Shown piece by piece: positions 26,580-35,162 of a stretch of DNA of 59,323 bases. Location of the stretch: positions 1-59,323 of the forward strand of contig JAGRAX010000003.1 of the NCBI GenBank assembly GCA_020434365.1, written 5' to 3'. A model generated the notes under the pieces. That model was given only the letters and a program-made list of their open reading frames with translations, was not told the origin of the DNA and did no database searches. A program made the translations under genes and the position numbers. Numbering within the stretch: position 1 is the first letter of the stretch; every line of letters begins with the position of its first letter. The DNA is from Bdellovibrionales bacterium (GTDB taxonomy: Bacteria; Bdellovibrionota_G; JALEGL01; JAGRMV01).

Positions 26580-28031
26580 TTATGGAAGAATGTCAAATTG
26601 AGCTTTGAGGGTGCAACTCATAACGATCTTGTCACCTTTCTGAATACTGATCGTCCAATCGAAGAAACTTTTCATATCTTTTCCTGTGAGATTTTCTACA
26701 AATATACTGGGATACACAATCCGGCTTTGTCCCATCCCAATATAAATTTGAGATTTATCTCTATCAATACCATTAGGAAAATAGCTCATAATATCTGGCT
26801 TGAGCACAGGATATAATCTTTGTTTGTTTTCTCTAAAACCAAAAACTTGATTCTCTCCAAAGAGATTTTCGTCAATGAGATTTTCAATTTCTCCACCCAT
26901 CTCTGCAAAAGTCAGATATGGAATACTGTTACTTTTATAATTAAAAGTAATGTCAAAATTCTTGTATACTCGATCCGAATAGTCAAATTCTCTACCTTCT
27001 AAGTCTTTGCATATGAATTTTAATGTATTATCTATAATCTCTGCCTCATACTTGTATTCAGGTCGAAAAAAGTGTTTCTCTTCTGTTTCATATATACCTT
27101 TTTTCAAACTACGAATCAGAGGCCATGTTTTAGAAGGACTCTTATCATTATAGAGAAAAGCTAAAACGTCCATTTCATATTCTAATGACTTGTCGAGACT
27201 TCCTTGATAAGTTCTAGGGGAATAGTCTACAACCGTTCCAAGAGCAAAATTATGAGTAACTCTCAGTGCATGTAATATCTCATGCAGTAAAGTGTCGAAC
27301 AACTCTTCTTCTATTTTCTCCTGTTGCTTATACCCTAACTTCTTTAATGCATTCGGATAAATTATGATATCAGAGTCAATGGTTTCACCAAGTCGATTGT
27401 CATGTACATAGTCTGTTTTTGAGATGGTCATACCTGTGACTGCTTCGTCCTCGTCCATAGGCTTATATTTATCAAAATGAATGAGATGCAGATCACAACT
27501 TTCATCTTCGAGAGAAATCGTACCATCTGCCAACTCAACTAAACTTTCCCCATAAGAAATAAGCTGATATTGAATTGCCTTTTGATTGAGATAGCCGATA
27601 ACTTTTTCGACATTTTTCCTATATTTCTTACTTTCTTTCGTCATATGAAATTGAATCAATGGAAATGAATTTCCTCCCCACTTTGAAAGCAAAAATTTTC
27701 CTGTAGAATTTTCCTTAAAAAAGTACGTAGCCAATGAATCATCAACAACCGGGGTTTGAGAAACTGAAGGAAATCCTTCGTGTTGAGAAGGCGACTCTAG
27801 TTTCGAGTATGGTTTTGTAGATTTAGAACAGCTATCGAATGATCTATTAAAATAGACATAGTTAGGTCCGTAGATCGAAAGCTTGTCATTGGAATCGGAA
27901 CTAGAAAGTATATAGCTGGGAAGCACCACTTTGGAGCCTTTTATACCGGCAGACTCTGGCATCAAAAGATCCAAAGCGAAAGTAGAAGAATAGAAAAAAA
28001 TTCCCAAAGAAAAAATTACAACAAACCTCAT
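26580..28031 (-). CDS. Secreted matrixin-like (metzincin) zinc protease
   Basis: The 483-aa protein has a signal peptide (VVIFSLGIFFYSSTFA). Residues 250-260 are HEILHALRVTH, which fits the zinc site HExxHxxxxxH of metzincins (H250, E251, H254, H260), except that Arg replaces the usual Gly. Before it, a GMTISK...DSDIIIYPNA stretch (200-228) resembles the segment preceding the active site in M10 proteases. After it, EYEMDVLAFLYND (284-296) resembles the M10 Asp-x-x-Ala-x-x-x-Leu-Tyr helix. About 185 residues follow with no assigned domain. Proteolysis of an extracellular or periplasmic target is inferred. It stands alone between two intergenic regions. Confidence 0.7.
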   Translation of the reverse strand: MRFVVIFSLGIFFYSSTFALDLLMPESAGIKGSKVVLPSYILSSSDSNDKLSIYGPNYVYFNRSFDSCSKSTKPYSKLESPSQHEGFPSVSQTPVVDDSLATYFFKENSTGKFLLSKWGGNSFPLIQFHMTKESKKYRKNVEKVIGYLNQKAIQYQLISYGESLVELADGTISLEDESCDLHLIHFDKYKPMDEDEAVTGMTISKTDYVHDNRLGETIDSDIIIYPNALKKLGYKQQEKIEEELFDTLLHEILHALRVTHNFALGTVVDYSPRTYQGSLDKSLEYEMDVLAFLYNDKSPSKTWPLIRSLKKGIYETEEKHFFRPEYKYEAEIIDNTLKFICKDLEGREFDYSDRVYKNFDITFNYKSNSIPYLTFAEMGGEIENLIDENLFGENQVFGFRENKQRLYPVLKPDIMSYFPNGIDRDKSQIYIGMGQSRIVYPSIFVENLTGKDMKSFFDWTISIQKGDKIVMSCTLKAQFDILP

Positions 28032-28270
28032 CCCAAGACCTATAAAAGCAAAATAGATGCCAAAACCAAATGAATAATTTTAAGTAGTTATAAAATAAAA
28101 AGCCTTCAAAATAAGGCTTACTTGCCAAGACTGAGGAAAAAATTGACTCAATATTTAAATTTCTATTGATACCCATAAACCAATAGAAATTTAGACAAGA
28201 AAATTAGAACTCCTCTTTTCTTTGAAAAAATAAATCAAAAATTTTGCAAGATGGATGTATACATCCCTAT

Positions 28271-28920
28271 ATGACTTTATGGACTCAAAAAGTACTCAAT
28301 GGACTTAACCCTACTTCCAAAGACTGGAAAGAACATCTAAAAAAGGCCCATCTGAAAGCTCCCAGCATGACACCCAATGCTTACGCTAAATACAAAACTA
28401 AAGAAGGCTTTTGTTCATATGAGGTTCTAGCCAATACATTATTAGATCTCAATACAAAAAAAAGCATCTTAGACCTGGCCTGTGGTGATGGTTTCCTGAT
28501 TCCATACATTCAAAAAAAAAAGGATTATTTGCTGCTGTTATCGGACGCGCTCCAGAAGAATCCAGCTTTTGCTATTCATATAAACGTGTTGTAGATGAAT
28601 TTTTCCATGATCACTACCCTAGCTTTAAAAAACCTTTATTAGGAGATATTCGTACATCTTCTCGAGAAGGATTATTTGAAATTTTCGATATCAAGACTTG
28701 GAACTCTGTAAACATAGAAGATTTTGACTTAGAAATTGAAGAGAGCCCAGATCAGATTTGGAGTATTTTTCAAGACATGTATTTTATTGGAATGTTGCCG
28801 CTTAAAGAAAAAGAAAAAATCAGACAGCTTCTGGTCCAACAAGGGGAAAAAGAGTCTGATAAGGATAAAATATTAAGATTCAAGTTTCCATTGCGACTTG
28901 TGAAAGCTATAAAGTCTTAG
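28271..28920 (+). pseudogene. SAM-dependent methyltransferase, internally deleted and frameshifted
   Basis: The N-terminal part (ATG 28271) contains the SAM motif ILDLACGDGFL near residue 70. After a run of ten A (28512-28521) the original frame goes out of register and stops at 28592-28594. One base away, a clean frame runs from GLFAAVIGRAPEESS to the TAG at 28918-28920. In intact relatives the GG-x-FAAV-type strand lies about 55-60 residues after the SAM motif, but here the two are almost adjacent. The middle of the Rossmann fold therefore appears deleted between A-rich stretches, with loss of frame. It is unlikely to be active. The original target is unknown. Confidence 0.75.
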
Positions 28921-28933
28921 GAAAAGAAAAACA

Positions 28934-29338
28934 TCAATCTATCGCAAGCTCAAACTCTCCACTTTCATTGGGGAGCATTTCAACGACAGATACTACAGCG
29001 GAGATTTCCATTGGCCCATGAACATGCGGAAATCCGTTCATTTTGTAGTCAACCTTGGCCTTTACAATTCGAGAATCAATTTTGAGTAGAACCAGGTCAC
29101 TTTGACCTTTGAAAAAGCGATTGGCGACATCAATCACTTGAGATTTTTTTGAGCAATGAATAAATCCATCAGTCTTCAACGAAGACGGCACATAAAATGC
29201 GCTTTCCTTCGCCTTTTCCCACACAGAACTTTTTACAATATGATAGATATATCTTGGCTTATGTAATTTTTCAGCAGCCTGCGCAAAAGAAGCCAGAAAT
29301 CCAAGCAATAAAAACGTTGCAAATGAAAGCCTTAACAT
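28934..29338 (-). CDS. DUF952 domain protein with signal peptide
   Basis: The 134-aa protein begins with a signal peptide (LSFATFLLLGFLASFAQA). The rest matches the DUF952 pattern: YHIVKSSVWEKA, the DGFIHCSK block, LVLLKIDS and a late FPHVHGP motif. The family's function is unknown; its His and Cys residues are conserved and may form a small active site. Most relatives lack a signal peptide, so export is unusual. Its stop lies 13 bp from the end of the convergent broken methyltransferase gene. Confidence 0.85.
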   Translation of the reverse strand: MLRLSFATFLLLGFLASFAQAAEKLHKPRYIYHIVKSSVWEKAKESAFYVPSSLKTDGFIHCSKKSQVIDVANRFFKGQSDLVLLKIDSRIVKAKVDYKMNGFPHVHGPMEISAVVSVVEMLPNESGEFELAID

Positions 29339-29345
29339 ACCTTGG

Positions 29346-29610
29346 AGATATCAAAACCTTAAAGCTTATTCAACTCTTATAAACTCAGAGCATGGGATCG
29401 GTTTTAATGAGGCACAAAAGCTTTGGGAACAAGAAATTTTAGACTATTTTGACACCGACAATACCATTAGACGAGTCAATCTGGATATCCCTGGGTGGGG
29501 CCATCCACGCTCTGGATAAAGAGGCCAATCGAAGAGGTATTGCGAGACAGGCTCTTATCAACAATTGGCTGATCGACAAACTTGACGAAACAAAACGAAA
29601 AACCCGTTAA
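29346..29610 (+). pseudogene. BrnT/BrnA toxin-antitoxin remnant
   Basis: In frame from 29346 the reading SEHGIGFNEAQKLWEQE (from 29385) matches the start of BrnT-type RNase toxins. It is joined directly to ILDYFDTDN...RRVNLDIPGW, which matches the N-terminal part of BrnA/CopG-type antitoxins. One extra G in the run at 29497-29500 shifts frame. The next frame continues as AIHALDKEANRRGIARQALINNWLIDKLDE and stops at 29608-29610, as in the ribbon-helix-helix domain. So the C-terminal toxin part and antitoxin N-terminus are deleted and the antitoxin is frameshifted. No function is expected. Confidence 0.65.
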
Positions 29611-29908
29611 TTGAAAGAAAAAATCTTTTTTCCCCTCGCCTTCGCCGAGGAAAAATCTAGACATAAGCCGCGTTCTCATTCGCTTCGCTCTTAAGAACGG
29701 CTAAAACCCGCTCGCTAGATATCGATACAATTGAAACTCTCTTACTCTATTGATTTTATTTTAAATAGGGTGAGTGACGCCATATCGGCGAAGCCGATCA
29801 AACAAAAAGATGAACAGCCCCAAAGGGGCGTAGTTCAATTCCCGTCACAATGAAGCTAGAGATACAAAAAACAAGCTAAAAACGCAGAATTTCAGATGTA
29901 CAAAGAAA
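29611..29908. other. Gene-free stretch with several small hairpins next to tRNA-His
   Basis: No gene is seen here. Short perfect stem-loops occur at about 29637-29653 (CCTCG/CGAGG), 29784-29798 (ATCGGC-GAA-GCCGAT) and 29817-29829 (GCCCC-AAA-GGGGC). The last two are enclosed by GTGACG (29774-29779) and CGTCAC (29843-29848), which can pair. Two pieces resemble tRNA-His sequence: 29768-29779 repeats its 3' acceptor region and 29833-29848 is an inverted copy of its T-arm. Confidence 0.6.
29833..29848 (+). repeat. Inverted copy of tRNA-His T-arm sequence
   Basis: Sixteen bases (GTTCAATTCCCGTCAC) equal the T-arm and following bases of the minus-strand tRNA-His gene, whose own copy covers 29917-29932. 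The two form a perfect inverted repeat separated by 68 bp. The flanking bases differ, so this is only a fragment of tRNA. Confidence 0.85.
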
Positions 29909-29985
29909 TGGGGTGAGTGACGGGAATTGAACCCGCGACCACCAGAGCCACAATCTGGCGCTCTACCAACTGAGCTACACCCACC
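29909..29985 (-). tRNA. tRNA-His (GTG)
   Basis: On the minus strand the acceptor GTGGGTG pairs with CACTCAC, with an encoded G-1 opposite C73 as expected for tRNA-His. The D-arm is TAGCTCAGTTGGTAGAGC, the anticodon loop is TTGTGGC (GTG), and the T-arm is GGGTTCAATTCCC. The terminal CCA is encoded. Confidence 0.96.
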
Positions 29986-30162
29986 ATAAAGACGGTTCGA
30001 AATTGAGCATTCTCATATACCTTATTTTTGCCGATTTCACAGCAATTTTTCTAGATCGCTTCTGGTAAGCCCGGAGAATGCAAGATCTTTCAAGCAAAGT
30101 ATTGGCATTTGGGATGGACAATGATATCAGCGAAGATCTTCTCGGGGAACCGAGATCTAGGT

Positions 30163-30239
30163 GCGTCTGTAGCTCAGCTGGATAGAGCAATAGCCTTCTA
30201 AGCTATGGGTCGTAGGTTCGAATCCTACCAGACGCGCCA
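30163..30239 (+). tRNA. tRNA-Arg (TCT)
   Basis: The acceptor GCGTCTG pairs with CAGACGC. The anticodon stem ATAGC/GCTAT holds loop CTTCTAA, giving anticodon TCT. The T-arm is TAGGTTCGAATCCTA and CCA is encoded. A GGAA-loop hairpin (TCTCGG/CCGAGA, 30140-30155) stands just upstream. The gene ends 9 bp from the typA stop on the other strand. Confidence 0.96.
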
Positions 30240-30248
30240 TAATAATCT

Positions 30249-32120
30249 CTAGCGGCCTGTTTTTCGAATGACGCTTCTCTGATTCTGAGCCAAAACCTTT
30301 TTACGAACCCGAATATTTTGAGGTGTGATCTCAATCCACTCATCCTCGTCGATCCACTCAATAAACTCTTCAAGCGACATCTTCCGAAGCCCAGAAAGCG
30401 TAACCAAAATCTCTGCATGCGCCGCGCGAATGTTGGTGAGCTTTTTCTCTTTGCAGACATTTACATTGAGATCGTTATCTCTCTTGTGCTCTCCAATGAC
30501 CATTCCTTCATAGACTTGCGTCCCCACATCATAGAAGAATATCCCTCGATCTTCGAGCGCTAGCATGGCGTACTCCACCATTTTACCTTCGCGGTCGGCC
30601 ACAAGTGCGCCATTGACCCGATGAAGAAACTCTCCTTTGACTTCTTCGTACCCTTTAAAATGAGAGCTCATCAGCCCCTCTCCCTTGGTCATGGTCAAAA
30701 ACTTTGATCGCGTTCCTAGCAGTCCCTTTGTGGGGATCTCAAACTCCAAGCGAAGTCTCTTCTTGCTGCTTTCACTTTGACCTGGAAAAGGTTCATAACT
30801 CTTCAAAATTCCTTTTCTCTTTTGGAAAAGCTGGGACACATCACCCATACTTTCCTCGGGAATGTCTAAGACCGCATATTCAATGGGTTCCAGGGTCTGA
30901 CCATTTTCTTTTTTGGTTAGAACCACGGGTTTGGCCACCATAAATTCCAAGCCTTCACGTCGCATTTGCTCAATCAAGATTGCCAACTGCAACTCACCTC
31001 TGGCCAAGACTCGGTACTGATCAGGTACTTCGGTTTCTTCAAACTCTAGAGCCACATTTTCACGGGTCTCCCTAAGTAATCTTTCTCGGAGTTTTCTAGA
31101 TTGAATGGCTTCACCTTCTCGACCCGACATGGGAGAGGTGTTGACCGAAAAAATCATCGCAATGGTGGGTTTGGCTACAGCAATTCGTGTCAACGCCGGC
31201 ACATTTTCATTTCCAGAGAGCGTATCTCCAATGGCAAAATTTTCATTTCCAGCCACAATCCCAATATCCCCAGCAATCAGCTCATCAACTTCAACCTGCG
31301 CAAGGCCTTGATAGGTCAAGACCTTCGTGACTTGCATTTTCTCGTCCTTGGGCTGGCCAGCTTCCATTCCTCTCCGAACGATCTTGTCGCCTTTGCAGAC
31401 CTTACCCGATCTCACGCGACCAATCGCCAGACTTCCCAAATAGTCTGAGTATGCCAGGTTGGAAATCAGCATCTGAAAGCCCTCTTCTTTTCCTAATTTG
31501 GGCGCGGGTACATCCGATAAAATCACGTCAAAGAGAGGTTTTAAATCTGCGGTTTTGCTACCGTCAATCAAAGCGTCGACCTCTCCATCATCCGTCGTAC
31601 ACCAACCATCCCTGGCGCAGGCATACAAAATGGGAAAATCAGCCTGCTCTTCGCTGGCCCCTAGCTCAACAAAAAGATCAAAGACCTCGTTGACTACTTC
31701 TTGGATCCGATCCGTGCCTCGTATCTCTGGTCGGTCTACTTTATTGATGACCAAAATGATCTTGAGTTCTTGCTCGATGGCTTTTTGAAGCACAAATCGA
31801 GTCTGAGGAAGAGCGCCCTCGGCAGCATCCACCAGAAGGACCGCGCCATCGACCATGTTCATGATCCGCTCGACCTCTCCACCAAAATCAGCGTGACCTG
31901 GGGTATCTACAATATTGACCTTGGTATCCCCAACAACAATAGAGGTGTTTTTGGCCATGATTGTAATGCCTCGCTCCCTCTCCAAATCCATCGAATCCAT
32001 GACACGGGTCTCGACCTCCTGGTGGCTGGCAAAGGTACCGGCCTGACGAAGCAAATAATCCACAAGAGTGGTTTTACCGTGGTCTACGTGAGCAATAATA
32101 CTGACATTACGAATTTTCAT
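30249..32120 (-). CDS. typA: Translational GTPase TypA/BipA
   Basis: This is a ribosome-binding GTPase of the EF-G-like family involved in ribosome assembly and stress response. The 623-aa protein has G1 AHVDHGKTT, the RERGITI switch, G3 DTPGHADFGG and G4 NKVDRP. Domain II and the EF-G-like C-terminal domains follow. The TypA-specific C-terminal part ends with ENIRVRKKVL. Length is normal. The gene is transcribed toward the opposite-strand tRNA-Arg gene. Confidence 0.97.
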   Translation of the reverse strand: MKIRNVSIIAHVDHGKTTLVDYLLRQAGTFASHQEVETRVMDSMDLERERGITIMAKNTSIVVGDTKVNIVDTPGHADFGGEVERIMNMVDGAVLLVDAAEGALPQTRFVLQKAIEQELKIILVINKVDRPEIRGTDRIQEVVNEVFDLFVELGASEEQADFPILYACARDGWCTTDDGEVDALIDGSKTADLKPLFDVILSDVPAPKLGKEEGFQMLISNLAYSDYLGSLAIGRVRSGKVCKGDKIVRRGMEAGQPKDEKMQVTKVLTYQGLAQVEVDELIAGDIGIVAGNENFAIGDTLSGNENVPALTRIAVAKPTIAMIFSVNTSPMSGREGEAIQSRKLRERLLRETRENVALEFEETEVPDQYRVLARGELQLAILIEQMRREGLEFMVAKPVVLTKKENGQTLEPIEYAVLDIPEESMGDVSQLFQKRKGILKSYEPFPGQSESSKKRLRLEFEIPTKGLLGTRSKFLTMTKGEGLMSSHFKGYEEVKGEFLHRVNGALVADREGKMVEYAMLALEDRGIFFYDVGTQVYEGMVIGEHKRDNDLNVNVCKEKKLTNIRAAHAEILVTLSGLRKMSLEEFIEWIDEDEWIEITPQNIRVRKKVLAQNQRSVIRKTGR

Positions 32121-32211
32121 AGCGCCCCTTCATACGGATTTTGTTTGGAAAAGCAAGGAGAACCAAGCCTATAACCCTAAGATATCGAGGCTCCGTATCA
32201 ATAGACTCGAC

Positions 32212-32239
32212 TTGACATCGAATCCTCTCTTTGGATAAA
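32212..32239 (+). promoter_or_regulatory. Candidate sigma70 promoter
   Basis: A perfect -35 TTGACA (32212-32217) is followed after 16 bp by GATAAA (32234-32239), 28 bp before the ATG of the next gene. Prediction from consensus only. Confidence 0.5.
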
Positions 32240-32267
32240 GCTGTAAAACGATTTTAGGGGAATAGAG

Positions 32268-33197
32268 ATGCTACACATTCATAAAATACTTATAGCCATT
32301 GGGACAATATATCTGTCCGTACTTTCTCTCTCTTACGCTTCAAGCGGCGACACACAAATTTATGTCAACGACCTCGGCTCAGTTTATAAAATTCGAAGCC
32401 ACAAAACAAATAAGTACCAATACGATATAGAGAAAACATTCGACCCCCAGGGTATCTTGTCGGCCTATACACTAGATGACGTGGCTTTACATCCCAATGG
32501 AGTCAAATTGGCCATGACCCGATCTCTAGGTGTTCCATTTTATTCCACGTCAAACGTATATTTTTTTTCACCTCAAAACCTACCCCTTTTTGGCTTGTTG
32601 AATAAAAATGAACCCCTGCCTTATTATGCAGTAAGTGGAGAGTATGCAATCATTGATGGTCATATTTGCCATCTCACAAAATCACCTACAGGCTTTAGAT
32701 GCATTCCTGATGAAGCTGCTCCTCAAGAAACAGAAGGAGCCGAAATCTTTTCTTTTGATTGCGACAATGGAACCACAGTTTCCATGGGAGACGTCATTCA
32801 AATTGATGAATCTCATTTTTTATCAAGTGAAGTAGACTCTCATGCTGACTCCCATACTGTGGGAACAATGCTTAGACTCTATAAAATATCCACATCAAAA
32901 GAAGCCTCATGCAAGCTTGTCGAAGAATACAATTTGAGGGAGGAGTATAGAGACTTACTTCCTTACAATCCTAATTTTGCTACAGTTGGATTATTTTTTG
33001 ATCGCGCCAAAGGTTCAGATCCAAATAAAGTCATTAAACTCGTCTTGGTTGATCATTCTGGAGATCTATTCTTTGCAAATGTATACAAGGATTTGGGCAT
33101 AGAATTCGACACCCTTAAGCAATCTCAAATTGCTACACTACACCACCTTCAAGGAGCCACTTCAAATATTTTTTGTCCATTTTGCAAATTCAAATAG
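32268..33197 (+). CDS. Secreted protein of unknown function
   Basis: I do not recognise this 309-aa protein. A signal peptide (ILIAIGTIYLSVLSLSYASS) is clear and AGGGGAATAGAG stands before the ATG. The mature part has short strand-rich phrases (TQIYVNDLGSVYKI, DDVALHPNGVKLAMTRS) that would fit a beta-propeller-like fold, which is only a guess. Cysteines are few until a terminal CPFC pair at residues 303-306, of metal-binding or disulfide type. It appears monocistronic, divergent from typA. Confidence 0.75.
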   Translation: MLHIHKILIAIGTIYLSVLSLSYASSGDTQIYVNDLGSVYKIRSHKTNKYQYDIEKTFDPQGILSAYTLDDVALHPNGVKLAMTRSLGVPFYSTSNVYFFSPQNLPLFGLLNKNEPLPYYAVSGEYAIIDGHICHLTKSPTGFRCIPDEAAPQETEGAEIFSFDCDNGTTVSMGDVIQIDESHFLSSEVDSHADSHTVGTMLRLYKISTSKEASCKLVEEYNLREEYRDLLPYNPNFATVGLFFDRAKGSDPNKVIKLVLVDHSGDLFFANVYKDLGIEFDTLKQSQIATLHHLQGATSNIFCPFCKFK

Positions 33198-33281
33198 TAG
33201 CTTTCGTTTCAAAACAAAAATTTCATGAAACGCTGTTTATGAAAAGATGACGTATCCAGGCTTTGATGCTACGATTTTTTC

Positions 33282-33929
33282 GTGAGCTTTTCTTCCGATC
33301 TTCCACAACAGATTTGTGACATTCATCGGCAACTCTATCATTTGGGATTTTCAGTTGGCAATGATGGCAACTCTTCAGCTCGCATCAACCCAGACGAGAT
33401 GTGGATCACACCTGCGGGACTCGAGAAATCAAAATTACATCCCAAACAAATATGCCGCATTTCGATCAAAGATGGCAAGCTTCTCGAAGGAGATTGTGAT
33501 CCATCCACCGAATGGAGAATGCATGCGCAGATCTACATTCAAAACCCTTACCTTCAAGCCATCGTGCATTCTCACCCTCCCTATGCCATCGCATGTAGCC
33601 TATCTGAGATTAGCTTGGAGGAGCCTATTCTTCCCGAAGTGATTGTGAGTTTAGGACCTGTTCCAACATGCGCGTATACCTGCCCAGGCACCGATGAAAT
33701 TGCAAATCAAGTCGGCAGCAGTCTGCAAGAACATAAGGCCGTCATTTTAGAGCGACATGGAGTGGTAGCCGCTGGCCTTACCCTAGATCATGCTTTTAGC
33801 GATGTACAAAGAGTAGAACATGCTGCGAGAATTTTACTCCTGGCGCATTCAACAGGTAGACAAGCAAAAGTACTCAGCGCAACACAACATCAAGAACTTT
33901 TAAAACTCAAAGACTCTTCTCAAACTTGA
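33282..33929 (+). CDS. Class II aldolase/adducin family protein (fuculose-phosphate-aldolase-like)
   Basis: This is a cytoplasmic zinc-dependent aldolase or related enzyme of 215 aa. Family features are GNDGNSSARI near the N-terminus, the zinc site HSHPPYAIA, and a later HGVVAAGLTLDHAF. A Glu in ERHGVVA and a His in VEHAARI complete the usual ligand set. The start is GTG at 33282; no strong Shine-Dalgarno is seen. Likely substrates are sugar phosphates or methylthioribulose phosphate, not decided by sequence. It lies 2.4 kb from the sugar-acid cluster and is not co-transcribed with it. Confidence 0.88.
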   Translation: MSFSSDLPQQICDIHRQLYHLGFSVGNDGNSSARINPDEMWITPAGLEKSKLHPKQICRISIKDGKLLEGDCDPSTEWRMHAQIYIQNPYLQAIVHSHPPYAIACSLSEISLEEPILPEVIVSLGPVPTCAYTCPGTDEIANQVGSSLQEHKAVILERHGVVAAGLTLDHAFSDVQRVEHAARILLLAHSTGRQAKVLSATQHQELLKLKDSSQT

Positions 33930-33946
33930 TCCATACGATTTAGCTC

Positions 33947-35107
33947 CTAGCGAATTTGAGTATGAAAACTTCGCTCATCTAGACTTTGATCTTCTACAAT
34001 TTTAAAACTCAGATAAGCCAACTCTCTTCCTTCTTCCGTCAAGAGCAGTACTCTCCATCGACCGGGACTATAGTGCTCTTTATAGGTATAGCCTCTAAAA
34101 CCCTGATCCCTTCCACCTCTTACAGAAATTGGAATCATATCTGTTTTTTCCCATCCTCGATTTTTTGTTTTTTTCTCCCACCGGACAAAAATGTTGTGTT
34201 TAAATTCTGTAGGCGCAAAAATCCTTGTAAACACGTACACCTTATCTCCTTCACGAGCCAAAAAGGTCTGATCTCCCTCTTCCCAAAAGCGCCACCACGG
34301 TCTTTGCCGATGCAATACGTAGTTTTTATTTTCAATCTCAATATTGTGATATATGCCCATCTCCAAAGCTGCCATGGGGACTGGAGGAATAGCCTTAAAA
34401 TAATAGAGAGATGCAAACAGAACAGGGACCATCCCGCCTAGAATATATTTTGTGAGTTTATCTTTTTGCTTCCAATTCTGCTTGGATTCAATCCAACGAA
34501 CGGAGAGAAGATATATGGCTAGAGAAATCAGCATGCTCAAGGCAAAAATCAATGCATTCATGCTCTTTGCAAAAATAGGCACAACATACACAAAGTATGA
34601 GCACAAACATAAGCTATACATAATGTAGCGAAAAGGAATCTTTGATCGATGAAGACTCTTCTTCTCATTAAAAATCAAAAAGAAAAAAAGAATCCCCACA
34701 AACACAAATACAGCAAGTCCCGAGGCACTCTTAAAATAAAACAGTGTAAAAGCGCTAAAGAGTCCACCCATCAAAAACTGCACAAATCCTTCTCTATATT
34801 TCCATAAAGGTCGTAGTTTTTGAGGGAGCCTTTCTTCGACCCACTCCTGCCTGGCCTCTAAAAAAAACACCGTCGCAATCAGAAGAATAAAAATAAGCTG
34901 CTGAAACAAAGGATACAGTTGGTCAATTCTTCCTAAAGTTGCGATGTCAAAACTAAAGCCTCCTACAAAACAACTTCCCGACAAAAACTGCTCTTTAAAT
35001 TGTGGATGCGAAGAGAGGTAGCGATGCACCGTCTTTAGAGATCCACTTTTGACCGCCATACTGGATAGAGATTGAAGACCAGCGCTAAAAAAAGATTTCA
35101 AACTCAT
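33947..35107 (-). CDS. DUF2914 domain membrane protein
   Basis: The 386-aa protein has about seven membrane helices in residues 70-255. The C-terminal extracytoplasmic or soluble DUF2914 domain contains VYVFTRIFAP, WEKTDMIPISVRGGRDQGFRGYTYK, and WRVLLLTEEGRELAYLSF. The family's function is unknown. Its stop is 17 bp from the aldolase stop on the other strand. The start ATG at 35107 lacks a good Shine-Dalgarno. Confidence 0.85.
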   Translation of the reverse strand: MSLKSFFSAGLQSLSSMAVKSGSLKTVHRYLSSHPQFKEQFLSGSCFVGGFSFDIATLGRIDQLYPLFQQLIFILLIATVFFLEARQEWVEERLPQKLRPLWKYREGFVQFLMGGLFSAFTLFYFKSASGLAVFVFVGILFFFLIFNEKKSLHRSKIPFRYIMYSLCLCSYFVYVVPIFAKSMNALIFALSMLISLAIYLLSVRWIESKQNWKQKDKLTKYILGGMVPVLFASLYYFKAIPPVPMAALEMGIYHNIEIENKNYVLHRQRPWWRFWEEGDQTFLAREGDKVYVFTRIFAPTEFKHNIFVRWEKKTKNRGWEKTDMIPISVRGGRDQGFRGYTYKEHYSPGRWRVLLLTEEGRELAYLSFKIVEDQSLDERSFHTQIR

Positions 35108-35162
35108 GGTAAGAGATTCTAAAATTGATCTTCAATCAAGTCCAGAACTATAGAGCTACTCC

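Noticed and set aside
30203-30460. Open frame ending in SGRIRTYDP
   Set aside because: It overlaps typA and ends antisense to tRNA-Arg(TCT); this is a tRNA shadow.
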